Assembly (NCBI GenBank): GCA_029248265.1
Contig: JAQWJQ010000273.1
Location: forward strand, 1-32,542
Length of the DNA: 32,542 nucleotides
Direction: 5' to 3'
Source of the DNA: Planctomycetota bacterium
GTDB taxonomy: Bacteria; Planctomycetota; UBA1135; GCA-002686595
In this document: positions 15,142-25,895 of the stretch, one piece after another
Layout: the number at the start of each line of letters is the position of its first letter
Numbering within the stretch: the first letter of the stretch is position 1
Notes under the pieces: model-generated
Seen by the model: only the letters and a program-made list of their open reading frames with translations
The model's database searches: none
What the model was told of the DNA's origin: nothing
Translations under genes and position numbers: made by a program

Positions 15142-16449
15142 ATGGCCTGGATTGACGCGCTGTTCAAACGGATGGTCGAGGTGGGCGCCTCTGACTTGCA
15201 CATGACCTCCGGTACGAAGCCGAGGTTTCGACTGCATGGCGACATCGTCCCCGTGCATGAGTGCGATCCGATCCCCCCGGATCAGATGCGGCTGATCCTC
15301 AAGGAGATCTGCATCTCGTCGGTGTGGGAGACGTACGAGTCCTCGCTGGACGCGGACTTCGCCTACGAGATCCCTGGGTTGGCTCGCTTCCGGGGCAACC
15401 TCTTCGTGGATAGCCGCGGGCCCGGGGCGACCTTCCGTGTCATCCCAGAGGAGCTGCTGACCTTCGATGAGCTCGGTCTGCCGGATGTCGCACGGGACTT
15501 CTGCATGTTGACCAAGGGGCTCGTCCTCGTGACGGGTCCGACCGGCAGCGGCAAGTCGACGACGCTCGCCGCGATGATTGACTTCATCAACAAGAGCCGG
15601 TCCGACCACATCATCACGATCGAGGACCCGATCGAGTTCGTTCATCAGGATCAGCGCTGCCTGATCAATCAGCGCGAGGTCAAGCAGCACACAGCCTCCT
15701 TCAAGCGCGCCCTCAAGGCGGCGCTCCGCGAGGACCCCGACATCGTGCTCGTCGGCGAGCTACGAGACCTCGAGACGATCGAGATCGCCATCGAGACGGC
15801 GGAGACCGGTCACCTCGTCTTCGGCACCTTGCACACAACGACGGCTCCATCGACCGTCGACCGGATCATCGATCAGTTCCCTGCAGACAGGCAGGCGCAG
15901 ATCCGGACCATGCTCTCCTCGTCGCTCAAGGGCGTGGTGGCGCAGACGCTCTGCAAGAAGAAGGCGGGCGGACGGGTGGCCGCGCTCGAGGTTTTGGCTG
16001 TGACCAGCGCCGTCAGCTCACTGATCCGCGAGGGCAAGACGCACCAGATCATGAGCATCATGCAGATGGGGGCCAAGTCGGGGATGGTCCTCCTGAACGA
16101 CGCCCTGACGAAGCTCGTGGCAGAGGGCACGGTCGCCCCAGAGGAGGCCTACTCCAGGGCCGTCGAGAAGGACGGCTTGGTGGCGAGCCTCCGCGCGGCG
16201 GGCGTGGACTGGGAGCCTGGGGCGGTGGGCCGAGCGCCAGTGCCGGCCAGTCCGCTGCCTGCGAGCACAGTGGACTTACCGGCGGACATGACGCCCGTCC
16301 AGGGTGCGGCCAACCCAGCGGCGCCGGCGCCCAGCCCTGTGCCGGGACCGCAGCCGGCCCTGCCTAGCATGGGACCGGGCCCAGTCGAGGGTGACGCACC
16401 TCAGGCCCTCGAGGACCCCTTCGAGCAGTACAAGCGCCAGCGCGGTTGA
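15142..16449 (+). CDS. pilT: PilT-type twitching motility ATPase with long Pro/Ala-rich tail
   Basis: This 435-residue secretion-superfamily ATPase depolymerises type IV pili. Walker A GPTGSGKST (132-140, Lys138), Asp box ITIEDPIEFVH, Walker B-region LVGELRD and His box TGHLVFGTLHT are all in place. The N-terminal SDLHMTSG motif is typical of PilT/PilU. GELRD replaces the more common GEMRD. The core ends near residue 350; a further ~85 residues rich in Pro and Ala (PVPASPLPAS..., ending DPFEQYKRQRG) have no counterpart in E. coli or Pseudomonas PilT. The ATG at 15142 was chosen because MAWIDALFKRMVE begins the PilT core. It is a lone motility gene here. Confidence 0.93.
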   Translation: MAWIDALFKRMVEVGASDLHMTSGTKPRFRLHGDIVPVHECDPIPPDQMRLILKEICISSVWETYESSLDADFAYEIPGLARFRGNLFVDSRGPGATFRVIPEELLTFDELGLPDVARDFCMLTKGLVLVTGPTGSGKSTTLAAMIDFINKSRSDHIITIEDPIEFVHQDQRCLINQREVKQHTASFKRALKAALREDPDIVLVGELRDLETIEIAIETAETGHLVFGTLHTTTAPSTVDRIIDQFPADRQAQIRTMLSSSLKGVVAQTLCKKKAGGRVAALEVLAVTSAVSSLIREGKTHQIMSIMQMGAKSGMVLLNDALTKLVAEGTVAPEEAYSRAVEKDGLVASLRAAGVDWEPGAVGRAPVPASPLPASTVDLPADMTPVQGAANPAAPAPSPVPGPQPALPSMGPGPVEGDAPQALEDPFEQYKRQRG

Positions 16450-16480
16450 CGCCGTCGCCGCGCCTCCAGGCTGCGGTTCT

Positions 16481-16526
16481 ACGAGTGCGCCCCGCGGCCC
16501 AAGCAGGGCACGCGGGGCGCACTCGT
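16481..16526. terminator. 15-bp perfect hairpin between convergent pilT and 16559 gene
   Basis: The arms at 16481-16495 and 16512-16526 are exact complements (ACGAGTGCGCCCCGC and its complement) around a 16-nt loop. The right arm runs into TTTCC, a very weak T-tract. It lies 31 nt after the pilT stop and 33 nt after the other gene's end, so it can serve both. Confidence 0.75.
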
Positions 16527-16558
16527 TTCCAGGTCCGCCGCTCAGGCGGAGCGCTGCC

Positions 16559-18310
16559 TCAGCGGCTGCTCGTGCGGAACCGCATCTTGCCCTGCTCCAT
16601 GACCATGTCCCCCGAGGTCGTGCCCTCGAAGTAGCGGCGGCCGAGCTCCACCACGCGGTCAGAGGCCAGCGCCATGCGCGCGAGCATCGCGTTGACGCTG
16701 TTGTCGATGTCGGAGCTCGGATCGGCGAAGGTCATCTCGCTGAACATCGAGCCCATCATCTTCAGGGAGCTCGCCATCGACTCCAGGACCTTGCCGGTCT
16801 TCTGGATGTTCACAGCGGCCCCGGAGAGCTGCGTGAGCGCCGCGGCCACCTTCTTGTCCGCCCCGAACGACGAGGTGCGCTCGGCGCCGATGCCTGCGAC
16901 GTAGTCGCTCAGCTGTGCGGAGTTGGTGGAGAAGATCAGGCGGCCGGCGCCAAGGGCGATCTTCATGGAGCCCATTCCCATGTCCGGGTCGAGTGCCCAG
17001 GACTCGAAGGAGTAGGCTTCGCCGCCTTCCATGCTGCCGGACTCGACCATCTCGCCCATACCGCTCATATCGAGCGCGAACTCGATGGCCTCGAGCAGGA
17101 CCTCGGTGTCCTCGACGAAGGCGATCATGGTGACGTCATCGCCCGCGAGGTTGCCGGCCATGGCGAGATCCAAGAGGTTGGGCTCGGTGCTCGCGGCGTC
17201 GGCCTTGACGGCCGAGAAGGCGAGGAACTGCCCGGTCATGTTGCCGAGGACGTCCTCGATCAGGTCGATCCCCGACATCTCAGTGATCCCCCCGATCATG
17301 CCCATGACCTGCTCGTAGCCCACCTCGGAGTCGGCCTTCACGAGGTCCATGGCCCAGTCGAAGATGCCCTCGAGGTCCAGGGACATGGCGGACGCGGCGT
17401 GCGCGTTGGCGGGCACGCTGCGGAAGCTCGAGAGGTCGGCGCTGCCGAAGTTCGCGAAGAGGCCGGCGAGGTCGGACTCCTCCCGGTAGGGGAGGACGAA
17501 CGCGGAGTCGGTGTTCTCGCCGCTCCCGAGGGAGGCGTAGCCGTACATCCAGTCCGTACCGCCGACCATCATCTCGAACATCTGCTCCTCCATCGGGCTG
17601 TTGAAGCCCTCGGCCCGCGCCGAATCCCAGATGGGCCCGAGGTTGACTGCCATCTCGACAGCGCACTCGCGCCGCTCGACCGCCACGCCGGGGACGCCGA
17701 AGGGCCCGCCGGGGCGCTCGGCCCCGCCGGAGAGGCACCTGGCCGCGAGCTCTCTCGCCGCGGCCTCACCGGACTCGGACTCGATCCCCACCACCAGGTT
17801 GCCGGTGGTGGCGAAGACGCGCGCCATGCGGCCCTTGGCGGCCGGGGTGACCCTTGCGATCAGCGACGGCGAGAGCTGAAGCGTCGAGGCGGACGCGCCG
17901 ACGAACATCTCCTCGATCATCGCGGCCACCTTGGGCCCGCCCTGGGCGATCACGCCGACCGTCATGTCCTCGCCGGTCTCAGGAGCGGTGGTCGCGAAGG
18001 CCACGAGCCCGGCGGCGTCCGACATGGCCTCGATGGCCTGCTGGCGAAGACCCTTCAGCTCGTCGAGCATGCCCACGCTCTCCTCGCTCTCGCCCATGAA
18101 GAGCGCGGCGATCGACTCCCACTCCGGATCGAGCATGAAGCCGACCATGGCGTTGGTCTCACGCGCGGCGATGATCGCGCGGGGATCGGGGACGTGGACG
18201 GCGATCAGCGCGTCCTCGGGGATGGCCGCGAGGAGGTCTGATGTCGCGGGCTGAGGGGAGCCGCCGGCGGAGAGTAGGAGAGGGAGAGCGAGGGGGGTGA
18301 GGGCAAGCAT
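16559..18310 (-). CDS. Large exported protein of unknown function (DUF3352-like)
   Basis: This 583-residue protein has a short signal peptide (MLALTPLALPLLLSAGG, cleavage near 17-22). It starts mature as SDLLAAIPEDALIAVHVPD, the opening seen in planctomycete proteins of DUF3352 type. The rest is rich in Met, Gly, Ala and acidic residues, with no Cys pair or catalytic motif that can be named. Repeated segments such as FVEDTEVLLEAIEFALDM and LGAGRLIFSTNSAQLSDYV match this family's internal pattern. It is probably periplasmic. The ATG at 18310 begins the signal peptide. It is divergent from the DPP IV-like gene, and the shared 130 bp contain the AT-rich boxes TTAAATAG and TAAAAT. Confidence 0.68.
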   Translation of the reverse strand: MLALTPLALPLLLSAGGSPQPATSDLLAAIPEDALIAVHVPDPRAIIAARETNAMVGFMLDPEWESIAALFMGESEESVGMLDELKGLRQQAIEAMSDAAGLVAFATTAPETGEDMTVGVIAQGGPKVAAMIEEMFVGASASTLQLSPSLIARVTPAAKGRMARVFATTGNLVVGIESESGEAAARELAARCLSGGAERPGGPFGVPGVAVERRECAVEMAVNLGPIWDSARAEGFNSPMEEQMFEMMVGGTDWMYGYASLGSGENTDSAFVLPYREESDLAGLFANFGSADLSSFRSVPANAHAASAMSLDLEGIFDWAMDLVKADSEVGYEQVMGMIGGITEMSGIDLIEDVLGNMTGQFLAFSAVKADAASTEPNLLDLAMAGNLAGDDVTMIAFVEDTEVLLEAIEFALDMSGMGEMVESGSMEGGEAYSFESWALDPDMGMGSMKIALGAGRLIFSTNSAQLSDYVAGIGAERTSSFGADKKVAAALTQLSGAAVNIQKTGKVLESMASSLKMMGSMFSEMTFADPSSDIDNSVNAMLARMALASDRVVELGRRYFEGTTSGDMVMEQGKMRFRTSSR

Positions 18311-18391
18311 GGTGGTGGTGTGGGCTTGTAGTCGCGGGAATCCTTGCAGCGTCCGTACGAGCAGAGCGCCCGACTATTTAAGGGTCTTGCC

Positions 18392-18397
18392 TAAAAT
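18392..18397 (+). promoter_or_regulatory. -10-like box TAAAAT in divergent region
   Basis: TAAAAT (5 of 6) is the most AT-rich hexamer in the 130-bp gap between two divergent genes, and lies 43 nt before the peptidase ATG. No -35 partner at 16-18 bp is clear. Confidence 0.3.
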
Positions 18398-18440
18398 ACT
18401 GCAGGCTCGGCCCACCGTCTCCCGCCCACCCTCGATCCCC

Positions 18441-20720
18441 ATGCTCGTCACGACTCTCCTCCTCAGCGCAGCCCCGCTCAGCCTCCAGACCCCCTCGGAG
18501 GGCTCCGCACAGGCCCCCGCGAAGCAGATCACCCTGGAGCAGACGAGCCGCAGGCCTGGTAGCGAGCCGATCAACCTCTCACCCTCGCTCCCGCGCGTCC
18601 GCTGGGCCTGGGACGGCGAGCACGTGGAGGTGGGCCGAGGAGAGGACGCCCGCTGGTTGGATGTCCGGACCGGGGAGCTGGGGATGCCTGCTGGGCGGCC
18701 GGAGGGCGAGGGAGGCCAAGGGGCCGCTCCGCTCGAGGGCCTCGCCGAGCTGATTCAGGCCCAGGGGGGCCGATCTGAGAAGGAGGCCCAGCGCATCGCC
18801 AGGGGCCTGGAGAAGCGTCCTGAGCAGCTCTCAGACGATGGCTCGGCGCGCATGGCGTACCTCGGCGAGGAGCTGTGGTTCCACCGGGTCGGTGAGGCGC
18901 CCAGAGTCCTCGCCCGGGGCGCCGACGGGGAGATTCGTTACGACCGTATGTCCGCCGATGGAAAGGCGCTCGCCTTCGTCCGCGGGAACGACCTCTTCAT
19001 GGTGAACACCGCGACCGGTGACGTCGCTCCGGTGACCAGCGACGGCGGCCTGGACCAGTTCAACGGGATCCTCGACTGGGTCTACCAGGAGGAGATCTAC
19101 GGCCGCGGCAACTTCCTGGGGCACTTCTGGTCCCCTGACTCCGAGCACCTCGCGTTCCTGGCCCTCGACGAGAGCCCCGTCTACGAGTTCACGGTCGTGG
19201 ACCACATCGAAGACTCGACCTTCAGGGTCAAGTCAGAGGTCACCAACTACCCGAAGGTGGGCGATCCGAACCCCATCGTCCGGGTGGGGATCACCGATGC
19301 GGAGACTGCGGCCACGGCTTGGGTCGACCTCTCGGCGTACGAGGGGCAGGAGATCCTCGTGGTGCGGGTGGGTTGGACGCCGGACGGCAAGCGCTGCCTG
19401 GTCTATGTTCAGGACCGGATTCAGACCTGGATGGACCTCCTGAGCGTCGACCCGGAGACGGGCGACTCAGAGGTTCTCATCCGCGAGGAGTCGTCCAGCT
19501 GGACGGAGCGTCCGGAGCCTCCGATCTGGCTCGGGGACGGCACGTTCCTCTGGCAGAGCCATCGGACGGGGACGGACCACCTCTACCGCTATCAGCTCGG
19601 CGGCGAGCTGCTGGGCGCGGTGACCTCGGGGGATTGGAACCTCCGAGGCGTCGAGCACGTGGACGCCCCTGAGGGTGACTCTCCGGGTCACGTCTGGTTC
19701 CAGTCCACCGCGGACGGCGACATCAACTCGAACCTCTATCGGGTCGCGCTGGACGGGACCGGCCTGGTCCGCCTCACTTCGGATGAGGGGTCCCACTCGA
19801 TCACCTTCAATGGGGCGCGGACCTACTTCATCGACCGCTTCTCCAGCCTCACGAACCCCGGAGTCGTCCGGGTCTGTGACGCGGAGGGAATCATCGTCAA
19901 GGAGCTATGCCGGGCCGAGGCGCCGGCTGTGGACTACGGCATCGGCGCCTGGGAGCTCCACGAGGTCGCCACGCGCGACGGCGTGGAGCTCGACGTGGCG
20001 CTGCTCAAGCCGGCGGACTTCGACCCCGCGGGCTCCTACGCGGTGTGGATCTCCACCTACTCGGGGCCGGCTGCGCCGTCCGTGCGGAACCGTTGGAACG
20101 GGAGCACCTTCTTCCAGTTCCTCGCGCAGCAGGGGGTGCTCGTGCTCCAGACCAACGTGCGCTCCTCCACCAGCCGGGGCCACGACGCGACCTCGGCGCT
20201 CTACCGCCGGGTCGGACTCCAGGAGGTGGAGGACATGGTGGACGTGCTGGACTGGCTCACCGCGAACCCCTGGGCCGACGGGGACCGCGTGGGCATCACG
20301 GGGTACAGCTTCGGCGGCACCATGACCGCGAACTGCCTCTGCCGCACGGACCGCTTCAAGCTCGGGATCGCCGGGGGAGGCGTCTACGACTGGCGCATGT
20401 ACGACACGATCTACACCGAGCGCTACATGCGCACGCCTTCGGACAACCTCGAGGGCTATGAGGCGACCAGCGTCCTCGGCGTGGCGAAGGACCTCAACGG
20501 CTTCCTCCACATGCACCACGGGATCATGGACGACAACGTGCACGTCCAGAACATGTTCCAGATGGCCCACGCGCTCATGAAGGCGGGCAAGACCAACTGG
20601 TCGATGATGGCGTACCCCCAGACGCGTCACGGGATCCGCGACCGCGACCTCGCCTGGCACTCGCGGCAGACCGAGTGGGCGCTCATCAAGGAGCACCTCC
20701 TCGGCGGCGTCGGGCGCTGA
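18441..20720 (+). CDS. DPP IV-like prolyl peptidase (family S9)
   Basis: From the ATG at 18441 this gives 759 residues. It has a weak signal peptide ([16 protein letters not shown]), an eight-bladed DPP IV N-terminal propeller, then an alpha/beta-hydrolase domain. The DPP IV substrate N-terminus clamp is WVYQEEIYG (Trp213-Glu217-Glu218). The catalytic triad is Ser623 in GYSFGG, Asp697 in MDDNVH and His730 in TRHG. The family releases X-Pro or X-Ala dipeptides from peptide N-termini outside the cytoplasm. The DPP IV motif usually has Trp-Tyr in GWSYGG; here GYSFGG. Spacing of all blocks is normal, so activity is expected. Confidence 0.93.
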   Translation: MLVTTLLLSAAPLSLQTPSEGSAQAPAKQITLEQTSRRPGSEPINLSPSLPRVRWAWDGEHVEVGRGEDARWLDVRTGELGMPAGRPEGEGGQGAAPLEGLAELIQAQGGRSEKEAQRIARGLEKRPEQLSDDGSARMAYLGEELWFHRVGEAPRVLARGADGEIRYDRMSADGKALAFVRGNDLFMVNTATGDVAPVTSDGGLDQFNGILDWVYQEEIYGRGNFLGHFWSPDSEHLAFLALDESPVYEFTVVDHIEDSTFRVKSEVTNYPKVGDPNPIVRVGITDAETAATAWVDLSAYEGQEILVVRVGWTPDGKRCLVYVQDRIQTWMDLLSVDPETGDSEVLIREESSSWTERPEPPIWLGDGTFLWQSHRTGTDHLYRYQLGGELLGAVTSGDWNLRGVEHVDAPEGDSPGHVWFQSTADGDINSNLYRVALDGTGLVRLTSDEGSHSITFNGARTYFIDRFSSLTNPGVVRVCDAEGIIVKELCRAEAPAVDYGIGAWELHEVATRDGVELDVALLKPADFDPAGSYAVWISTYSGPAAPSVRNRWNGSTFFQFLAQQGVLVLQTNVRSSTSRGHDATSALYRRVGLQEVEDMVDVLDWLTANPWADGDRVGITGYSFGGTMTANCLCRTDRFKLGIAGGGVYDWRMYDTIYTERYMRTPSDNLEGYEATSVLGVAKDLNGFLHMHHGIMDDNVHVQNMFQMAHALMKAGKTNWSMMAYPQTRHGIRDRDLAWHSRQTEWALIKEHLLGGVGR

Positions 20721-20750
20721 CGGTGGCCTCCGCCGCCCGTCCGTCGGCGC

Positions 20751-23700
20751 TCAGGTCGGCTCGGGGCCGTTCGACCTGCGGACGAGGGTGTATGCGGCGG
20801 GGATCAGCAGCAGCGTGATCAGGGTCGAGCCCACCAGCCCGCCGACGACGGCGCGGGCGAGGGGCGCCTGGGCGTCGGCTCCCTCCCCGACCCCGAAGGC
20901 CAGGGGCAGCAGGGCCAGGACCGTGGTCAGGGTGGTCATGAGGATCGGACGAAGCCGGCGCCTGCCGGCTTCGGCTACCGCCTCCCGGACCGGGGCGCCG
21001 CCCTGGACGAGGCGGGCCGCCTGGTCCACCAGGAGGATCGCGTTGTTCACGACGACGCCCCCCAGCACGATGCAGCCGATGGCGCTCTGGATGTTCAGGG
21101 TCGTGCCCGTGAGGTGCAGCGTGACGAGGACGCCGATGGCGGCAAAGGGGACCGACAGCATGACCACCAGGGGGTCGCGCAGGGACTCGTACTGGCAGGC
21201 CAGCACCATGTAGACCAGGACGATGGCCAGGAGGAAGGAGAGCACGAGCTCTCGCGTCGCCTTCTCTTGCTCCTCGAACGTGCCGGCCACCTCGACCTGG
21301 TGCCCCCTCGGACGTGGGAGCTCGGACAACCGAGCCTGGAGGTCGCGCGCCACCGAGCCTTCCGCCCGGCCTGCGACGTTGGCGGAGACCGTGACCACGC
21401 GTTGTTGGTCCTTGCGCTCGATCACCAGCGGGCCGCGGCTCGGGTTGGCGTCGACCAGGTTCCGCAGGGCCACCGCGTCGCCGCCGGGGGTGCTCAGCGT
21501 CATGTCCAGCACCTCGTCGATGGACCTCCGCTGTGCGTCCTCCAGCTGGACGAGGATCCGGTACGAGTTACCGCCAGCGCGGAACTCCCCAGCGCGAGCT
21601 CCGGCGAAGCCGACCTCGAGGACTCGCGCCACGTCGCGCACGGAGAGCCCCACGTCGGCGACCTTGCTGCGGTCGACCTTGATCTCCTGTTGCGGCGTCC
21701 CGGCGCGTCGGCTGATCGTGACGTCGGTGACGCCCGGGGTCTCCTCGGCGATGGCCGCCGCTCGCGACGCCAGGCCCTCGAGGACCTCGAGGTTGGGTCC
21801 GCGCACCTCCACCTCGACGCCGCCCTCACTGCCGAGGACTCGTTGCAGGAGGAACTGGCCCTGGGGCGCGCGGGTGCGGATCGACATGCCGGGGATCTGC
21901 CCCGAGAGGGCTTCGCGAAGCGCGTCCGCGATCTCCGCGTTGGATCGAGTGCGCTCCCGCGCGGGAACGAGGGACATCTGGATGTCCCCCTGGGCCGAGA
22001 CGGTGCCGCGCCAGCCAGGACCCACAGACACCACGCTGGAGACCAGCTCGGGGACCAGCGGCATGGCAAGGTCCGTCATCTGGCGTGTCTGGCGGTCGAC
22101 GAGGTCGAGCCGGGTGCCGACGGCCATCTCGCCGACCACGCGCACCTCGCCCTCGTCGCTGGGGGGCAGGTACTCCGTGCCGATGAGGGGATAGAGCAAC
22201 AGGCTGGCGCCCAGCGCAGCGGTGGAGAGGACCACCACCACCATCGGGCGGCGGACGGCTCGGCGCAGCAGGCCTGCGTAGGCGCCATCGAGGCGCTCGA
22301 AGCCACGCTCGGCGAAGGCCGCGAACGAGCCCTGGGCGCTGGGGCGCGCCAGCAGCCGCGAGGCGAGGACCGGGACGAGGCTCAGGGCGACGAGGAGCGA
22401 ACAGACCAGGCTGAAGACCACCACGAGCGCCAGCTCTCCGAAGAGCGCCCCCGCCACTCCGTCAATGAAGGCGAGGGGGAGGAAGATCACCAGGGTGGTG
22501 ATCGTGCTCGCGAGGATGGCGCTCGCCACCTCGTTGGCACCCTCGACCGAGGCCGTCATGGCGTCCTCGCCGTACTCGCTCCGCCTGCGGAAGATGTTCT
22601 CGAGGACGACCACGGATCTGTCGACCATCATCCCCACGCCCAGGGCGAGCCCTCCGAGGGTCATGAGGTTGAGGGTGAGGCCGCCGAGTTCGAGGAGCGC
22701 GAAGGTGGCGACCATGGAGATCGGGATCGAGGCGGCGATGACCAGCGTGCTCCGCAAGCTCCGGAGGAAGAAGAGCAGCACCAGGATCGCGAAGCCGCTG
22801 CCGTAGAGGACCGAGCTCGCCACGTTCTCGATGGACCGGCGGATGAAGTCCCCCTGGTTGGAGGTGACCACCACGTTGAGCTGGGGATAGGCGACGTTGA
22901 CGCGCTCGACCTCGGCGAGGATTGCCTTGGCGACCTCCACGGTGTTGGCGTCCGACTGCTTGCGGATCGCGACCCGTAGCCCGAGGTCTCCGTCCACGCG
23001 CACATACCGGTCGAGCTTCTCATAGGTGTCCTTGACCACGGCGATCTGGCCGATGGTCACGGCGCCAGCGCCACGCTCCAGGATCACCGTGTCGCGGATC
23101 TCGTCCAGGGTCTGGAACTCGGCGGGCGCCCTCAGGGTGACCTCATAGCGGCCATCTTCGAGCTGGCCTGCGGGGCGGTCGAGGTTGGCGTCGCGCAGGG
23201 CGGTGAGGACCCGGTCTAGCGGGATTCCAAGGGCGTTCAGCCGCTGGGGGTCCAGCTCGACCCGGACCTCTCGCGTGAAGCTCCCCCAGGGATCGACCTG
23301 GGCGACGCCGGGGATCCGAGAGAACCGGAAGCGGATCTGGTCCTCCACCAACTCCGTCAGCGCCACCGGGTCGAGCTTGCTGCTGACCCCCAGGATGACG
23401 ATCGGGAAGCTGCCGATGTCGAACTTCTGGACCCGCGGGCGGGTCACCTCGTCGGGAAGCTCGTCCACCTCCTGGTCCACGCGAGCCTGCAGGTCGATGG
23501 CGGCAGCGTCGACGTTCACCCCGTACCCAAAGCGCACGGTCACCCGGCTCGAGCCCTCGAGCGAGGTGGACTCGATCTCCTCAACGCCGGGGACCGTCGC
23601 GGCCACCTCCTCGATGATCTGGGTGACCAGCCGCTCGACCACCTCGGGGCTCGCGCCCTCGTATGTGGTGCGGACCGTGCACGAGGGCATCTCCACCTCG

Positions 23701-23813
23701 GGTAGCAGGTCGATCCGGAGCCGGCCGAGGGCGAAGACGCCGAGGGCGACGACCATGAGCGACACCATGGTCGCGAAGATCGGGCGCCGGACGCTGGCGG
23801 CGGGGAGGCTCAT
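20751..23813 (-). CDS. RND efflux pump, inner-membrane subunit (HAE-1/AcrB-like)
   Basis: This 1020-residue protein has the RND layout: a first helix, a large periplasmic loop, helices 2-6, a second large loop and helices 8-12. [17 protein letters not shown] at the start, the helix 4 block [16 protein letters not shown] and [14 protein letters not shown] near the end are family markers. In helix 4 the usual residue after the first proton-relay Asp is Asp or Asn; here it is Arg (VDR), which is odd. Sequence blocks point to the HAE-1 (drug/hydrophobe) branch, not CzcA-type metal pumps. The ATG overlaps the adaptor stop by 4 bp. No TolC-like gene is in this window. Confidence 0.94.
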   Translation of the reverse strand: MSLPAASVRRPIFATMVSLMVVALGVFALGRLRIDLLPEVEMPSCTVRTTYEGASPEVVERLVTQIIEEVAATVPGVEEIESTSLEGSSRVTVRFGYGVNVDAAAIDLQARVDQEVDELPDEVTRPRVQKFDIGSFPIVILGVSSKLDPVALTELVEDQIRFRFSRIPGVAQVDPWGSFTREVRVELDPQRLNALGIPLDRVLTALRDANLDRPAGQLEDGRYEVTLRAPAEFQTLDEIRDTVILERGAGAVTIGQIAVVKDTYEKLDRYVRVDGDLGLRVAIRKQSDANTVEVAKAILAEVERVNVAYPQLNVVVTSNQGDFIRRSIENVASSVLYGSGFAILVLLFFLRSLRSTLVIAASIPISMVATFALLELGGLTLNLMTLGGLALGVGMMVDRSVVVLENIFRRRSEYGEDAMTASVEGANEVASAILASTITTLVIFLPLAFIDGVAGALFGELALVVVFSLVCSLLVALSLVPVLASRLLARPSAQGSFAAFAERGFERLDGAYAGLLRRAVRRPMVVVVLSTAALGASLLLYPLIGTEYLPPSDEGEVRVVGEMAVGTRLDLVDRQTRQMTDLAMPLVPELVSSVVSVGPGWRGTVSAQGDIQMSLVPARERTRSNAEIADALREALSGQIPGMSIRTRAPQGQFLLQRVLGSEGGVEVEVRGPNLEVLEGLASRAAAIAEETPGVTDVTISRRAGTPQQEIKVDRSKVADVGLSVRDVARVLEVGFAGARAGEFRAGGNSYRILVQLEDAQRRSIDEVLDMTLSTPGGDAVALRNLVDANPSRGPLVIERKDQQRVVTVSANVAGRAEGSVARDLQARLSELPRPRGHQVEVAGTFEEQEKATRELVLSFLLAIVLVYMVLACQYESLRDPLVVMLSVPFAAIGVLVTLHLTGTTLNIQSAIGCIVLGGVVVNNAILLVDQAARLVQGGAPVREAVAEAGRRRLRPILMTTLTTVLALLPLAFGVGEGADAQAPLARAVVGGLVGSTLITLLLIPAAYTLVRRSNGPEPT

Positions 23814-25030
23814 CGAGGCGTGCTCGTGGCGGCTTCGGCCGGGAAGACGGCGACCGTGCTCCCGTCGTCGCAGAGCTCCTGTCCGAGGATCACGACCGCG
23901 CCGCTGAGGCCGTCACCGAAGACCTGGACACGGTCGTTCTCTCGGAGACCGCGGCGCACAGGGCACCAGCGCACCGTCTTCGCGCCATGGGGGAGGACGA
24001 AGACCCCCTCGACCTCTTCCCGGGTAATCAGGGCGCTCACGGGCACGATGGTGGCGGAGGGCTCGTGCGCGAGCTCAAGGGTGGCGCGGACAAACATCCC
24101 CGGACGTAGGCGCAGGTCGCCGTTGGAGACCTCGAGCTCCACCCGCACCTGACGCGTGCTGCGGCGGAAGACCGGCGCGATACGGGCGATCCGGCCCTCG
24201 AAGGACTCACCGGAGTACGCGTCGGTGCTGAAGGAGGCGCGCTGGTCGACCGCGAGGCGAGAGAAGTCACGCTCTGGCACGAAGACCACGGCGACGATCG
24301 GGTCCAGCGCCACGAGGGACAGCATGGTCGTGCTTGAGTTCACCACGGAGCCCACGTCCACGCGGCGCTCGGCGACGTAGCGCGGCGGGCTAGCGACGAG
24401 GGGCGGGCCGTCGGCCACGGTCGGGCGGGGGGCGACGTCTCCCCACTCTGCGACAATGCGGGTCCGACCGAGCCGGACGCGCGCCGTCTCAAGGGCGGCC
24501 TCGACGCGGAGGACGCGGGCGCGGGCCACGGCGACCTTGGCGCGGCTCGCCGCCTCCGCTGCGGCCGCGGTGTCGAGCTCGGCGGCAGAGGCGATCCCCT
24601 CCTTCCGCAGCTGGGCCTGCCGCTGCAGGGTGCGCGTGGCCAGTTCCGCGGAGGCCTCGGCCTCCTCGAGGGTCGCCTTTCCGACCGCCAGGTCGGCCTC
24701 GGCCTGGGCGACGGACTGGACCAGCTCGTCGTCGTCGATCCAGGCGATCACCTGGCCGTTCTCCACCGCGTCGCCGATGTCCACCGTGAGGCGCTCCACG
24801 TTGCCCGCGATCCGCGGCGCTACGAGGACCTCCGCGGAGGCCTCGAGGGTGCCCGTGAAGACCCGCCGCTCGGTGAGGGCTCCGGTCTCGATCTCAGCGA
24901 CCTCGACGGGGGCGGGGCGCTCACCCCCGTCACGCCCGGGGCTCGCACCCTGAGGAGGCTCCGGCGCGCAGCTCGCGGCCAGGGAGAGAGTGAGAAGCGC
25001 GAGGGCTCCGGGTCGAGGGTGCTGCTTCAT
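23810..25030 (-). CDS. RND periplasmic adaptor (HlyD/MFP) lipoprotein
   Basis: This 406-residue protein starts at ATG 25030. The signal ends in a lipobox LAASC (Cys21). A lipoyl half-motif with [24 protein letters not shown] follows, then a long alanine-rich coiled-coil hairpin (about 105-170). The second lipoyl half, interrupted by a Pro-rich insert ([17 protein letters not shown]), resumes at [15 protein letters not shown]. Beta-barrel and membrane-proximal domains come next ([19 protein letters not shown]). It links the RND pump to an outer membrane channel. The stop overlaps the pump start (ATGA). The Pro-rich insert in the lipoyl domain is unusual. The gene probably belongs to an operon with the RluA-like gene upstream. 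Confidence 0.92.
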   Translation of the reverse strand: MKQHPRPGALALLTLSLAASCAPEPPQGASPGRDGGERPAPVEVAEIETGALTERRVFTGTLEASAEVLVAPRIAGNVERLTVDIGDAVENGQVIAWIDDDELVQSVAQAEADLAVGKATLEEAEASAELATRTLQRQAQLRKEGIASAAELDTAAAAEAASRAKVAVARARVLRVEAALETARVRLGRTRIVAEWGDVAPRPTVADGPPLVASPPRYVAERRVDVGSVVNSSTTMLSLVALDPIVAVVFVPERDFSRLAVDQRASFSTDAYSGESFEGRIARIAPVFRRSTRQVRVELEVSNGDLRLRPGMFVRATLELAHEPSATIVPVSALITREEVEGVFVLPHGAKTVRWCPVRRGLRENDRVQVFGDGLSGAVVILGQELCDDGSTVAVFPAEAATSTPR

Positions 25031-25103
25031 GGGAGGGGAGGGGGCGCCGGTCAGGTAGCGGCTCGTTCGTCCGGCGCTCCTGGACCGATGCGGGGCGAGG
25101 GCG

Positions 25104-25778
25104 TCAGCGGGAGGCGGCACGGTCCAGGCGGAGGCTGAGCTCGCTGGCGAGCCGCTCAAGATCCTCGGGGATCGGCGCTGCCACGTCGAGGCGGCGCTGG
25201 CCCTCGAGGATGAGTCGGCTCGCGTGGAGGGCTTGGCGCGGGTGCAGGGAGCATGGGGGGGAGCGGTACCATTCCTCTCCAACGAGCGGATGGCCCAGGT
25301 GCGCGGCGTGGATCCGGACCTGGTGGGTCCTCCCGGTGCGGATCCTGATGCCCAGGAGGGAATGCTCCGGTCCGCGATCGAGGACCTCGAACTCCGTGTG
25401 GGCCGAGCGCCCGTTCGCGATGACTCCCAGGCTGGTGCCGTCCACCATTCCGATGGGGTCGGTGACGGTCCGTGTCTCCCACGCCGGTCGCCCGTGGACC
25501 ATGGCGAGGTAGTGCTTTCGCGCGGAGGGCGCGGAGAGCGCCCCCTTCAGGGCGGCCACCTGGCGCCTCTCCGTGGTGAACAGGTTGACGCCGCTGGTGT
25601 CTGCGTCGAGCTGATGAACCGCCCAGACCATGCCCCCAGCCCGCTCGATCACCGCGTGCTGGAGGCAGTCTTCATCGTCGAGGCTCCGGCCGGTGGACGG
25701 GAGGCCGGGGGGCTTGTCGATGACGAGGAGAGTCCCCGCTTCGAGCAGGATCCGGCTTTCCAGGTCTCGGGGCGTCAT
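25104..25778 (-). CDS. RluA-family pseudouridine synthase
   Basis: This 224-residue protein isomerises uridine to pseudouridine in rRNA or tRNA. The active-site loop is HQLDADTSGV (residues 55-64), with catalytic Asp58; the usual Arg of HRLD is Gln here. Other family blocks are LLVIDKPPGLPS, RKHYLAMVHG, GRTHQVRIHAAHLGHPLVGE and LHASRLIL. No S4 domain precedes the core, so it resembles the shorter RluA rather than RluC/D. The ATG at 25778 was preferred to a longer Pro-rich extension. It is divergent from the selenoprotein candidate (117-bp gap) and 73 bp upstream of the RND adaptor. The RNA target cannot be told. Confidence 0.9.
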   Translation of the reverse strand: MTPRDLESRILLEAGTLLVIDKPPGLPSTGRSLDDEDCLQHAVIERAGGMVWAVHQLDADTSGVNLFTTERRQVAALKGALSAPSARKHYLAMVHGRPAWETRTVTDPIGMVDGTSLGVIANGRSAHTEFEVLDRGPEHSLLGIRIRTGRTHQVRIHAAHLGHPLVGEEWYRSPPCSLHPRQALHASRLILEGQRRLDVAAPIPEDLERLASELSLRLDRAASR

Positions 25779-25857
25779 GGCGGAGGGTTCAGGGGGGGCA
25801 GGGAAGCGAGGGGGCGGGCGCACTCTTGCCCAACAGCGGGGGCCGATCGACTTGGGC

Positions 25858-25863
25858 TACACT
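25858..25863 (+). promoter_or_regulatory. -10-like box TACACT before the selenoprotein gene
   Basis: TACACT (4 of 6 to TATAAT) lies 32 nt before the ATG at 25896. A TTGCCC at 25826 is too far (26 bp) for a normal -35. It is a weak candidate for the gene's own promoter. Confidence 0.3.
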
Positions 25864-25895
25864 ATGCGGGTCCCTCCAACATCACCCAGATCAAC

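Noticed and set aside
20751-23813. Heavy-metal (CzcA-type) RND pump
   Set aside because: The helix 4 and C-terminal blocks fit HAE-1 pumps; CzcA-type motifs such as DFGxxxD were not seen.
25224-25895. Long frame that continues into the selenoprotein start
   Set aside because: It is antisense to the RluA-family gene; the signal peptide begins at ATG 25896.
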